A stretch of 64,000 nt of DNA from Promicromonospora sukumoe 327MFSha3.1 (GTDB lineage: Bacteria; Actinomycetota; Actinomycetes; Actinomycetales; Cellulomonadaceae). A program made the position numbers and the translations under genes. Positions 1 to 7,036 of the stretch are shown in pieces. Under the pieces are notes generated by a model. It was not told where the DNA came from. It made no database searches and saw only the letters and a list, made by a program, of their open reading frames with translations. Numbering within the stretch: position 1 is the stretch's first letter; each line of letters opens with the position of its first letter. Where the stretch lies: positions 62,001-126,000 of the forward strand of contig NZ_ARQM01000002.1 of the NCBI RefSeq assembly GCF_000385135.1, given 5' to 3'.

Positions 1-1
1 C

Positions 2-1018
2 CTGGTCACGGCGTACGCGTTCATGGTGGCGGCGCTCGCCCTGCCGCTGACGTCCGCGACGCGGAGGCTGCCCCGCAAGACGCTGCTGCTCGGCACCCTG
101 GCCGTCTACACGGCGAGCAACGTGATCGTCGCGCTGGCCCCCACCTTCGCCGTCGTCGCCGCGGCCCGTGCGCTGGGCGGGGCCGCCCACGCCGTCTTCT
201 TCTCCGTGAGCATCGGGTACGCCTCGCGGCTGGTGCGCCCGCACCTGGCCGGGCGGGCGCTGGCGCTCGTCACGCTGGGCGCGTCGGCCGGGTTCATCCT
301 CGGCGTCCCGCTGTCGACGTCGCTGGGCACCGCCGTCGGCTGGCGCAACGCGTTCCTCGTGCTCACGGGCGTGTGCGTCGTCGCGACCGTGCTCACGGCC
401 CTGCTGCTGCCGTCCGTCCCGGGCGGCGGCGCTCCCCCGGACGACGCCGCCCGCGGCGCCCGGCGGACCGCGCTCGCGCAGGTCAGCGTGGCGAACGCCC
501 TGGCCTACCTGGGGCACTTCACGGTCTACACCTACGTCTCGGTGCTGCTCCTGGCCGCCGGGCTGGCCACCGCGGCGCTCGGCCCGGCCCTGCTGCTGAT
601 CGGCGCGCTGGGGCTGATCGGGGCGGCCTACGCGGCCGCGCGGCTCGACGTGCGGCCCCGGCAGACCACGGTCGTCACGCTGTCGGTCGTCGCGGGCGGC
701 GTCCTCGTCCTGGGCGTCCTGTTCCCGGCGACCGTGGGCACGCTCGCCGCGGCAGCCGTGTGGAGCATCGGCTTCGGCGCCGTCGCCGCCGTCTTCCAGA
801 CCGCGGCGATCCGCACGCGCGGCGCCTCGCCCGACGTCGTCGGCGCCCTGGTCAACGCCACCGCGAACATCGGCATCGGCGGCGGCGCGGCCCTCGGGGC
901 GCTCGTGCTCGGCGTCGGCGGCGCCGCCGCGCTGCCCTGGACGGGCGCGGTGCTCGTCGTGGCCGCGCTCGTCGTGGTGCTCGTGGCGCGGCGGGCGTTC
1001 CCGGCCGGCGCCGGGTGA
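2..1018 (+). CDS. MFS transporter, 5' end outside window
   Basis: This is the C-terminal part of a major facilitator superfamily transporter. The frame is open to the window edge, so the true start lies upstream; the codons before the first ATG (base 23) already encode hydrophobic residues. About ten hydrophobic segments are visible, and the loop RLPRKTLLLGTLAVYTASN matches the conserved cytoplasmic loop after TM2 of drug or sugar efflux permeases. It is probably an inner-membrane proton-driven exporter of the arabinose-efflux/chloramphenicol-resistance type. The substrate cannot be told from sequence. The gene ends 54 bases before an unrelated NERD-like gene on the same strand. Confidence 0.85.
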   Translation: MVTAYAFMVAALALPLTSATRRLPRKTLLLGTLAVYTASNVIVALAPTFAVVAAARALGGAAHAVFFSVSIGYASRLVRPHLAGRALALVTLGASAGFILGVPLSTSLGTAVGWRNAFLVLTGVCVVATVLTALLLPSVPGGGAPPDDAARGARRTALAQVSVANALAYLGHFTVYTYVSVLLLAAGLATAALGPALLLIGALGLIGAAYAAARLDVRPRQTTVVTLSVVAGGVLVLGVLFPATVGTLAAAAVWSIGFGAVAAVFQTAAIRTRGASPDVVGALVNATANIGIGGGAALGALVLGVGGAAALPWTGAVLVVAALVVVLVARRAFPAGAG

Positions 1019-1072
1019 TCACTTCACCGGCAGAACGCGCGCACATGGCAACGCGGACGTAACGTCCGCCCC

Positions 1073-1729
1073 ATGGGCCCTGAGACGACCAGCGTTCCAG
1101 TCACCGTCGCCGACGCGCTGCCGCACCTGCGCGCAGGCCGGCTGACGGGCGGTGACGACCTCACGAGCAACCGGCCGGCGAAGCACCTGATCGACCGGCG
1201 GCGCACGTATTTCCGGCAGCATGCGGCGGCCGTGCTGCGCGGCCGGCTGACCGGCAGCCCCGACCAGTACCACCGCGGGATGCGGCACCGGATCACCGGC
1301 GCCCGCGCCGCCGCGGGCGAGCTCTGGGAGCTCGCCGCCCGGCGCCCCACCTGGCGCGTCCTCCAGTCCGTCCAGTCCGACGGCGGTGCCCTGGAGCTCG
1401 ACCAGCTCGTGCTCGGGCCGGGCGGCGTGTTCACGATCCACACGATCTACCGCCCCACGCACGACGTCACCGCCGAGGCCGCGTGGAACGAGGCCCGCCG
1501 CACCCAGGAGATCCTGGGCGCGGCCACGCGCGTGCCGATCACCGTGCAGCCCGTGATCGTGTTCGTCCGCACCAAGGAGCCCCGCGTCGAGGGCTCGCGC
1601 GAGGGCGTCGAGGTGCTCACGACGCGCGAGCTCGTGCCGTGGCTCGAGCGCCGCAGGCCGGTGCTCACGGACCGCGAGCTGGAGATCGTCCACCTCGCGG
1701 CCCGCGACCGGCGCACCTGGGTGCGCTGA
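1073..1729 (+). CDS. NERD-like protein with a degenerate active site
   Basis: The 218-residue product has a NERD-like (nuclease-related) core at roughly residues 80-165. The signature strand reads LDQLVLGPGGVFTIHTI. In the family this segment normally ends in an acidic residue, one spacer and a catalytic Lys, as part of a restriction-endonuclease-like fold. Here those positions read H-T-I, so the Glu and Lys are missing. The following Ala/Arg-rich helix (WNEARRTQEILG) is typical of NERD proteins. About 70 basic residues precede the core. My inference is a non-catalytic DNA-binding or structural relative. It converges with the thrS-like gene, with only 4 bases between stop codons. A second NERD gene lies at 11.8-12.9 kb. 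Confidence 0.7.
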   Translation: MGPETTSVPVTVADALPHLRAGRLTGGDDLTSNRPAKHLIDRRRTYFRQHAAAVLRGRLTGSPDQYHRGMRHRITGARAAAGELWELAARRPTWRVLQSVQSDGGALELDQLVLGPGGVFTIHTIYRPTHDVTAEAAWNEARRTQEILGAATRVPITVQPVIVFVRTKEPRVEGSREGVEVLTTRELVPWLERRRPVLTDRELEIVHLAARDRRTWVR

Positions 1730-1733
1730 GCAG

Positions 1734-3005
1734 TCAGAGCGCCACGCGCGGCACCCGACGCCGGGCCGCCTCCGCGAGCCGGTCGCCCAGCTCCGCGAAC
1801 GGCACCGAGGCCTTGGCGCCCGACGCCGGGTCGGTCACCGCGAGCTCGCCCGACGCCGCCTCCCGCGTGCCGAGCACGCCCAGCAGCGCGTCGCGCCGCT
1901 GCCGGGCCAACCGGATCCGGTTGCCGAGCGACCCGTCGCGCTCGACGCGGACGCGCAGGCCGCGGGACCGCAGGTCCGCGGCGAGCTCGTCGACGGCGGC
2001 GTCGCCCACGGGCAGCAGGCAGAGCTGCACCGGCGCGAGCCAGAACGGGAGCCGCCCGCCGTGCCGCTCCAGGAGGAACGCGACCATCCGCTCCATCGCC
2101 CCGACGGTGCCGCGGTGGATCATCACGACCCGCTCCCGCTCCCCCGAGGCTGCGACGTAGGTCAGGTCGAAGCGTTCAGGCTGGTTGAAGTCGAGCTGGA
2201 CGGTCGCGAGGGTCTCCTCGTGGCCCCGGGCGTCGAGCACCTGCACGTCGATCTTGGGCCCGTAGAAGGCTGCCTCGCCCGCCTCCGCGTGCCAGGGCAG
2301 CCCGGCGGGCGCCGCGACGTCGTCGAGCACGGCGCGCAGCGCGTCCTCCGCCTCGGCCCACTGCGCGGGCTCGCCGAGCCAGCGGCCGGAGTCGTCCCGG
2401 CCGGACAGCCGCAGGTAGGACACCTCGATGCCCAGGGTGTCGAGCACCTCCAGCACGGCGACGACGGCGGTGCGCACCTCGGCGCCGACCTGGTCGGGGC
2501 GGCAGAAGACGTGGGCGTCGTCGAGGTTGATCTGCCGCACGCGGCTCAGCCCGGACAGCACCCCGGACCGCTCCGCGCGGAACATCGACGCGAGCTCCGA
2601 GTACCGCACGGGCAGGTCGCGGTAGGAGCGCGGCTCGGACGCGTAGATCATCGCGTGGTGCGGGCAGTTGGCGGGGCGCAGCACGAGGGGGTCGGCGTCG
2701 CCGTCCGGGGCGATGTCCGAAGCGCCCTGCGGGCCGCCGAGGTACATGGGCGGGAACATGTCGTCGGCGAACTTGGCCCAGTGGCCCGAGCGCTCGTACA
2801 GCGAGCGCTTGCCGAGCACCGGCGAGTAGACGGGCTCGCAGCCGGTGCGCAGCGCGACCTCGCGCGCGTACTGCTCCAGCTCGTACCGGACGGCGGCCCC
2901 GGCGGGCAGCCAGAGCGGCAGCCCGGGGCCGACGAGCGGGCTGGTGTCGAAGATCCGCATGTCGCGGCCGAGGTCGCGATGGTCGAGGACGGCGGGGACG
3001 TTCAT
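1734..3005 (-). CDS. thrS: threonyl-tRNA synthetase, catalytic-core form without editing domains
   Basis: This class II aminoacyl-tRNA synthetase charges tRNA-Thr. At 423 residues it has only the catalytic and anticodon-binding domains; the TGS and N2 editing domains of the usual ~640-residue ThrRS are absent. Motif 2 is seen as FRAERSGVLSGLSRVRQ and motif 3 as MIHRGTVGAMERM. The zinc ligands are all present: the Cys of RPANCPHH, the His of DDAHVFC and the His of MIHRG. The core therefore looks active but unable to edit Ser-tRNA-Thr in cis. Such short ThrRS forms can be second copies, for example induced or inhibitor-insensitive isoforms; that role is inference here. Transcription probably passes a leader peptide and terminator just upstream. 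Confidence 0.9.
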   Translation of the reverse strand: MNVPAVLDHRDLGRDMRIFDTSPLVGPGLPLWLPAGAAVRYELEQYAREVALRTGCEPVYSPVLGKRSLYERSGHWAKFADDMFPPMYLGGPQGASDIAPDGDADPLVLRPANCPHHAMIYASEPRSYRDLPVRYSELASMFRAERSGVLSGLSRVRQINLDDAHVFCRPDQVGAEVRTAVVAVLEVLDTLGIEVSYLRLSGRDDSGRWLGEPAQWAEAEDALRAVLDDVAAPAGLPWHAEAGEAAFYGPKIDVQVLDARGHEETLATVQLDFNQPERFDLTYVAASGERERVVMIHRGTVGAMERMVAFLLERHGGRLPFWLAPVQLCLLPVGDAAVDELAADLRSRGLRVRVERDGSLGNRIRLARQRRDALLGVLGTREAASGELAVTDPASGAKASVPFAELGDRLAEAARRRVPRVAL

Positions 3006-3055
3006 GGGTCACTCCTTGGGTGGAGGAGCCGCCCCGGTGCCGCCGTCGCGCACGA

Positions 3056-3083
3056 CAAAGGCCCCGGAGCGAGCTCCGGGGCC
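3056..3083 (-). terminator. attenuator hairpin in the thrS leader
   Basis: Bases 3060-3070 and 3073-3083 form a perfect 11-bp GC-rich stem with a tiny loop. On the transcribed strand it is followed by CTTTG, a short U-run. It lies between the Thr-rich leader ORF (stop about 19 bases before the stem) and the synthetase start. The 5' arm contains CCGGAG, which can alternatively pair with CTCCGG inside the leader ORF (3113-3118), giving a possible antiterminator. This is the layout of ribosome-mediated transcription attenuation. Confidence 0.75.
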
Positions 3084-3101
3084 TGGTTGCTGGGTGCAGC
3101 G

Positions 3102-3152
3102 TCAGCGCGCGCCGGAGGGGTCCGGCGTCGTCGTGCGTGCGCTGAGATGCAT
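3102..3152 (-). CDS. thrL: thrS leader peptide with three consecutive Thr codons
   Basis: A 16-codon ORF, MHLSARTTTPDPSGAR, lies 96 bases upstream of the ThrRS start. It has three consecutive ACG threonine codons (3126-3134) and is followed by a GC-rich terminator hairpin. No Shine-Dalgarno sequence precedes its ATG, so leaderless translation is likely, as in many actinobacterial attenuator uORFs. The inferred mechanism is that a shortage of charged tRNA-Thr stalls ribosomes on the ACG triplet. This exposes CTCCGG at 3113-3118 to pair with the 5' arm of the terminator and lets transcription reach thrS. The gene symbol is functional shorthand; ORF, codons and hairpin are directly visible, the mechanism is inferred. 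Confidence 0.7.
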   Translation of the reverse strand: MHLSARTTTPDPSGAR

Positions 3153-3168
3153 GCCGTCAACCGTAACG

Positions 3169-4053
3169 TCAGAGGGTGCGGGCGTCCAGGGCGTTGCAGT
3201 CCTGGATGGTGCCGCCCTCGTAGCCGATCGAGAACCACCGCACGCGCTGCTCGCTGGAGCCGTGCGAGAACGCCTCGGGGTTCACGTCGCCGCCGGACCG
3301 GCGCTGGATGTTGTCGTCGCCGACGGCCGCGGCCGCGGACAACGCCTGCTCGAGCTGTGCCTGCGAGATGGGTTCGAGGAACGGTACGCCGGTGTCCGGG
3401 TCCTCGGTGGTCGCGGCGTTGCCGGCCCACATGCCGGCCAGGCAGTCGGCCATCAGCTCGATGCGCACCGAGTCGGACTCCGGGCCGGTGCCCGACCGGT
3501 CGGCCCGCTCGAACAGCCCGAGCTGGTTCTCGATGTGGTGCCCGAACTCGTGCGCCGTCACGTACATCTCCGCCAGCGGGCCGCCCTCGGCGCCGAACTG
3601 GCTGGAGAGCTGGTCGTAGAACGAGAGGTCCTCGTAAACGGTCGTGTCGGCCGGGCAGTAGAACGGCCCCGTGGCCGACGTCGCCGAGCCGCAGCCGGTG
3701 TCGACCGCGTCGGTGAAGCTGACGACCTCGGGCATCTCGTACTCCACGCCGCTCTGCTGCGGAAGGGTCTCGGCCCAGTACACGTCCAGGGAGTCGACGG
3801 CGGCGCTGAGGCGGCACTCGGGGTCCGTGTTGGCCTGCTCGGCCGTGCACTCGCCGATGTAGCCCTGCTCGCCGCCCCCGGAGTCGGTGGTGGTCCCGAG
3901 GATGTCAGCCGGGCTGTTGCCGGTCAGCACCATGTACAGCAGCGCGATGACGAGCGCCGCACCGCCGCCGACGCCGGCACCGACCGCGCCCCGTCGTCCG
4001 CCGCCCTTGCGGACCCGGCCGCCCTCGAACTGCCCGCCCTCGCTGAAAGTCAC
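3169..4053 (-). CDS. putative neutral zinc metallopeptidase (YpfJ-like)
   Basis: The 294-residue protein is a membrane-anchored gluzincin-like peptidase. It has a Gly/Arg-rich cytoplasmic start, one transmembrane segment at about residues 27-46 (GGGAALVIALLYMVL) and then an extracytoplasmic domain. The zinc motif HEFGHH with ENQLG after it is the hallmark of the YpfJ/PF04228 family. Downstream ADCLAGMWAG contains further conserved active-site residues, and FSHGSSEQRVRWF is the usual family C-terminal signature. The physiological substrate of this family is not established. The gene is transcribed away from the MBL gene at 4147, with a 93-base divergent promoter region between. Confidence 0.88.
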   Translation of the reverse strand: MTFSEGGQFEGGRVRKGGGRRGAVGAGVGGGAALVIALLYMVLTGNSPADILGTTTDSGGGEQGYIGECTAEQANTDPECRLSAAVDSLDVYWAETLPQQSGVEYEMPEVVSFTDAVDTGCGSATSATGPFYCPADTTVYEDLSFYDQLSSQFGAEGGPLAEMYVTAHEFGHHIENQLGLFERADRSGTGPESDSVRIELMADCLAGMWAGNAATTEDPDTGVPFLEPISQAQLEQALSAAAAVGDDNIQRRSGGDVNPEAFSHGSSEQRVRWFSIGYEGGTIQDCNALDARTL

Positions 4054-4146
4054 CTGACAACGCTACCGCGAGGCGGGGGCCGGGACCTGGAGGCTGCCGG
4101 GTCCGGAGACCCGGCGAGACGGCGGGGGCGTCCGTACGATCGGCGC

Positions 4147-5181
4147 ATGGACCTGCTGCGACATGCCGAGCTGTCCCGTCGTGCCGTGCTCGCCGCGGCG
4201 TTCGTCCCGCTCGTGGGGTGCGCGCGGGAACCGTCGGCGCCGGCGGGCGGCGCGGGCGCGACAGCCGCTTCGCCGACCGAGGGCGGGCAGGGAAGCGGCG
4301 CGCCGGACGACGAGGCATCGCCGTCCGGCACCCCGGAGGAGACGGGGACGAAGGACGACGGCGAGCAGGCCGCCGAGCTCGCGGGCGACGACCCGGTGCT
4401 GCTCGCGCTGGTCGCGGCCTTCACGCCGGGCTGGCTGCCGCCGGAGGCTCCCGACCCGGAGCCGACCCGGATCTTCGACAACGTCACCGTTGTGGGCACC
4501 GACTTCGTGTCGGCCACGGCGGTCGAGACCTCGGACGGCGTGATCCTGATCGACGCGCTGGAGTCCCGGGAGCAGGCCGCGGACATCCTGGTCCCCGAGC
4601 TGCGCTCCCTGGGGGTGGACCCCGCGCGGATCAAGTACGTGGTGGTGGCGCACGGGCACGCCGACCACTTCGGCGGCGCCCAGTACCTGGCGGACAAGTA
4701 CGGCGCCCGCGTGCTGATGAGCCCCACCGACTGGGACGTCGCGGCCGAGGACTCCTCGCCCGACGTCCCCGAGCGCGACCTGGAGATCGCTGACGGGCAG
4801 CGCCTGACCCTGGGCGGCACGACCATGCGGCTGCCGTACACGCCGGGCCACACCCCCGGCACGGTGTCGCCGATCTTCCCCGTGTGGTGGAACGGCCGGC
4901 GGCACACGGCGATGCTGTGGGGCGGCACCGGCCTCCCGGAGCCGACGTCGGGCAAGCGGGACTACCTGCGGTCGGTGATCGACTACGCGGCCCTGATGCG
5001 GCGTTCGGGCGTGGACGTCGAGCTGAGCAACCACGGCCAGACCGACGCCGGCCTCGACCGCATGCGTGCGCTGCGCGACGGGACCGCCGGCGACCAGAAC
5101 CCGTTCGTCCTGGGGCGGGCCCGCGCGCAGCGCTTCATGCAGGTCCTGGAGCTGCTGGTGCGGGACAAGCTCGAGGGGTGA
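4147..5181 (+). CDS. MBL-fold metallo-hydrolase, Tat-type lipoprotein
   Basis: A 344-residue metallo-beta-lactamase-fold hydrolase. The N-terminus SRRAVLAAAFVPLVGC combines a twin-arginine-like start with a lipobox (LVGC), so the mature protein is probably exported and lipid-anchored. A low-complexity Ala/Gly/Glu linker (about residues 25-85) follows. The metal motif is HGHADHFGG (HxHxDH), with further His in TPGHTPGT and SNHGQT, enough for a di-zinc site. The start chosen is ATG 4147, which gives the signal peptide directly. The substrate is unknown; overall layout resembles extracytoplasmic B3-like or alkylsulfatase-like MBL proteins rather than a proven beta-lactamase. It converges with the next gene with 2 bases between stops. 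Confidence 0.87.
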   Translation: MDLLRHAELSRRAVLAAAFVPLVGCAREPSAPAGGAGATAASPTEGGQGSGAPDDEASPSGTPEETGTKDDGEQAAELAGDDPVLLALVAAFTPGWLPPEAPDPEPTRIFDNVTVVGTDFVSATAVETSDGVILIDALESREQAADILVPELRSLGVDPARIKYVVVAHGHADHFGGAQYLADKYGARVLMSPTDWDVAAEDSSPDVPERDLEIADGQRLTLGGTTMRLPYTPGHTPGTVSPIFPVWWNGRRHTAMLWGGTGLPEPTSGKRDYLRSVIDYAALMRRSGVDVELSNHGQTDAGLDRMRALRDGTAGDQNPFVLGRARAQRFMQVLELLVRDKLEG

Positions 5182-5183
5182 GC

Positions 5184-5732
5184 TCAGCAGAGGTCGATCT
5201 TCCAGACCGGGTTCCAGTACACGTCCTTGCCGGTGAGCGCACCGATACGGTCGACCTCGGAGTTGTCGGCCCGTAGAAGTCGCACCGCGACGTCCTGGCT
5301 GTTCTGGGCGTAGACAGTGCCCGTGAAGTTGGTCAGCTCGTAGTACTGCCCGTCCGGGAGGCAGTAGTAGAGGGCGTACGCGGACCAGAGGCCGTCGGCC
5401 TCCTGGTTGCGGACGCACAGGTGGTAGAGCGGGCAGTCCCCGACCATCTGCTCGGACTGCGTCGCGCTCAGGTTGGTCTCGACGATGTTCGGCTTGGGCC
5501 AGATCGACGGGTCGCCCTTGAGCGGTGCGGCCTGCGCCTGGTCGGCTCCCTGGTCGCCTCCCTGGTCGGCGACGGCCGGTGTCGCCATGCCCACCGCGAA
5601 GACCGACAGCAGTGCGACCACCAGTGCGGTCAGCCGTCGTGCCGGCCGCACACCGCCGCCGCTGTTCCTGCCACCGGCCGGGCGGTCCTGCTCCACTGCG
5701 GTACTCGCGCTGCTAGTGCTGGATCTGCTCAT
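5184..5732 (-). CDS. secreted Cys-containing protein, peptidase-inhibitor-I36-like
   Basis: The ATG at 5732 is preceded by GGGGAG at suitable spacing; a TTG start nine codons earlier is less likely. The product is 182 residues with a long basic Sec signal (hydrophobic core ALVVALLSVFAVGMA) and an AVADQ cleavage region. The mature part contains CPLYHLCVRNQEADGLWSAY, YYCLPDGQYYELTNF and a terminal Cys. This spacing of Cys and aromatic residues recalls the small beta/gamma-crystallin-like I36 inhibitors of actinomycetes. That assignment rests on pattern only. It is a secreted protein with probable disulfides, with no operon partner. Confidence 0.6.
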   Translation of the reverse strand: MSRSSTSSASTAVEQDRPAGGRNSGGGVRPARRLTALVVALLSVFAVGMATPAVADQGGDQGADQAQAAPLKGDPSIWPKPNIVETNLSATQSEQMVGDCPLYHLCVRNQEADGLWSAYALYYCLPDGQYYELTNFTGTVYAQNSQDVAVRLLRADNSEVDRIGALTGKDVYWNPVWKIDLC

Positions 5733-6010
5733 CTGTCTCAGCTCTCCCCGTGTCGCCAAGCGGCCTGCCTCTCAGGCCGTGGCGAGCGTAGGTCGGGCCG
5801 GGACACGTTCCCAGGTAGTTCGGCGCGGGCCGAAAGCCGGGCCAGAAACGTACTTTCGCCCACGCGGCGACCTCTTTCATGGTCGCGCCTTCCCGGAGCG
5901 CAGGTGCCGAATTCGGCCGCGGGCTCCAGGCAGCATCTGCAAGAATCGAGCCCCGTTCTTCACCCGCCCTGCTCCCGCTGACTGCCCATCTCACAAGCAG
6001 AGGAAAACCC

Positions 6011-6364
6011 TTGAACAACAGCTCGGGGAACTACTTCACTGCCGGCTCCGGAAACGCCATCAACATCGGCGGCTCCAGGAACACAGCGAACGTGACCAAT
6101 CTCGGCAACGGCCCCGCACACAGCGAGCTGATCGCGGCGGTGCAGGCGATACGTGAGCTGGCGCCCCACGTACCGGACGCCGACCGGGCAGTGCTCGACG
6201 AGGTGGCGGAGGAGATCGTTCAGGTGCCGCCCCACGACTCGGCACGCCTCGGTCGCAAGCTGACCCTCGCACGTTCCTTCATCGAGGGGCTCAGCGGGAC
6301 GACGGCGCTGGCTGCGGGAGCAGCCAAGGCCGTTGGTGACGCGATCAAGGCGCTCGGACTGTGA
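6011..6364 (+). CDS. small helical protein with N-terminal amyloid-signalling-like motif
   Basis: I choose the TTG at 6011 because AGAGGA lies just upstream; the frame extends further 5' but without family-like sequence. The 117-residue product starts with an Asn/Gly-rich segment containing GSGNAINIGGSRNTANVTN (residues 12-30). It continues with predicted helices (ELIAAVQAIRELAPHV, AVLDEVAEEIV) and ends with a hydrophobic Ala-rich helix (TTALAAGAAKAVGDAI). The motif G-x-x-N-x-I-x-I-G-x-x-N resembles RHIM-like bacterial amyloid signalling sequences; that resemblance is my inference. The stop overlaps the GTG start of the next gene, whose product carries nearly the same motif at its C-terminus, so the two are translationally coupled. 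Confidence 0.72.
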   Translation: MNNSSGNYFTAGSGNAINIGGSRNTANVTNLGNGPAHSELIAAVQAIRELAPHVPDADRAVLDEVAEEIVQVPPHDSARLGRKLTLARSFIEGLSGTTALAAGAAKAVGDAIKALGL

Positions 6365-6888
6365 GCCAGGGCGACAAGCCGCCGCAGGACCTCACGGTGC
6401 AGGTCGCGGACGGTCTGCTCTGGGTCGGTGGCAGCTCGTACTCCGTACAGCACATCGAGGGCATGGAGAGCTGGTGGAAGAGGCCGGCTCGGAGCAGGAA
6501 CCGCTTCGCCAGGCTGCTCGCCAGACTCTCGATCCTGATCGGGGTCGCGTTCCTCGTGGCCGGAAGGTCGGGGACCGACCTGACCACGGGGCTGACGCCC
6601 GCAGGGATCGGGGTGCTCGGGTGCGTAATGATCGGAGCAGGGGTTCTCGTGTATGTCCTGGGGCGCCTCAGGTCTCGCAAGATCTGGCACGAGCTCCACA
6701 TCCGGATGGGCGGCCGAGTCGCGATCGTGCTCAGCAGCTGGACTCGCGAGCCACTGGACCGGATCCAGGAAGATGCCAACAGGGCCCAGCGCGACGCGAC
6801 GTATCGAGGACCACTGATCCATCTCGGGTCCAACAATGCGATCAACATCGGAGGCGAGGGCAACAGCGCCTCGACCAACCACTGGTAG
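6361..6888 (+). CDS. two-TM membrane protein (DUF6232-like) with C-terminal amyloid-like motif
   Basis: GTG 6361 overlaps the previous stop (GTGA). The 175-residue product has an N-terminal beta-rich part (LTVQVADGLLWVGGSSYSV) like DUF6232 proteins. Two transmembrane segments follow at about residues 54-73 and 80-100, then a cytoplasmic part with RKIWHELHIRMGGRVAIVL. The tail LGSNNAINIGGEGNSAS (155-171) repeats the neighbour's N-terminal motif. A membrane protein ending in an amyloid-like motif, next to a partner beginning with it, matches the arrangement of effector/receptor amyloid signalling pairs. DUF6232 membership is from memory of the family pattern. The function of neither gene is known. 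Confidence 0.72.
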   Translation: MSQGDKPPQDLTVQVADGLLWVGGSSYSVQHIEGMESWWKRPARSRNRFARLLARLSILIGVAFLVAGRSGTDLTTGLTPAGIGVLGCVMIGAGVLVYVLGRLRSRKIWHELHIRMGGRVAIVLSSWTREPLDRIQEDANRAQRDATYRGPLIHLGSNNAINIGGEGNSASTNHW

Positions 6889-6981
6889 CGGAGATGCATG
6901 TTCCGCACGGCATCTGAGCCCACGTCTCGGGTGCTGACGAAACGTGTGTGCTCACCGAGCTCGGCCACTCGGAAGCCGCCA

Positions 6982-7020
6982 CCGCTCGGGGTAGGTCGCT
7001 GAACGAACCACCCCGAGCGG
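6982..7020. terminator. bidirectional hairpin between convergent genes
   Basis: CCGCTCGGGG (6982-6991) and CCCCGAGCGG (7011-7020) form a perfect 10-bp stem with a 19-base loop. It sits between the DUF6232-like gene and the convergent serine hydrolase. There is no U-run on either side. Confidence 0.5.
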
Positions 7021-7036
7021 GCCGATCTCGCAGGTC

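Noticed and set aside
3006-3168. T-box riboswitch upstream of thrS
   Set aside because: No T-box consensus or specifier stem was seen; the leader ORF and hairpin explain the region.
4147-5181. Beta-lactamase resistance gene
   Set aside because: The MBL motif alone is shared by many hydrolases, and the lipoprotein signal plus linker do not match known resistance enzymes.
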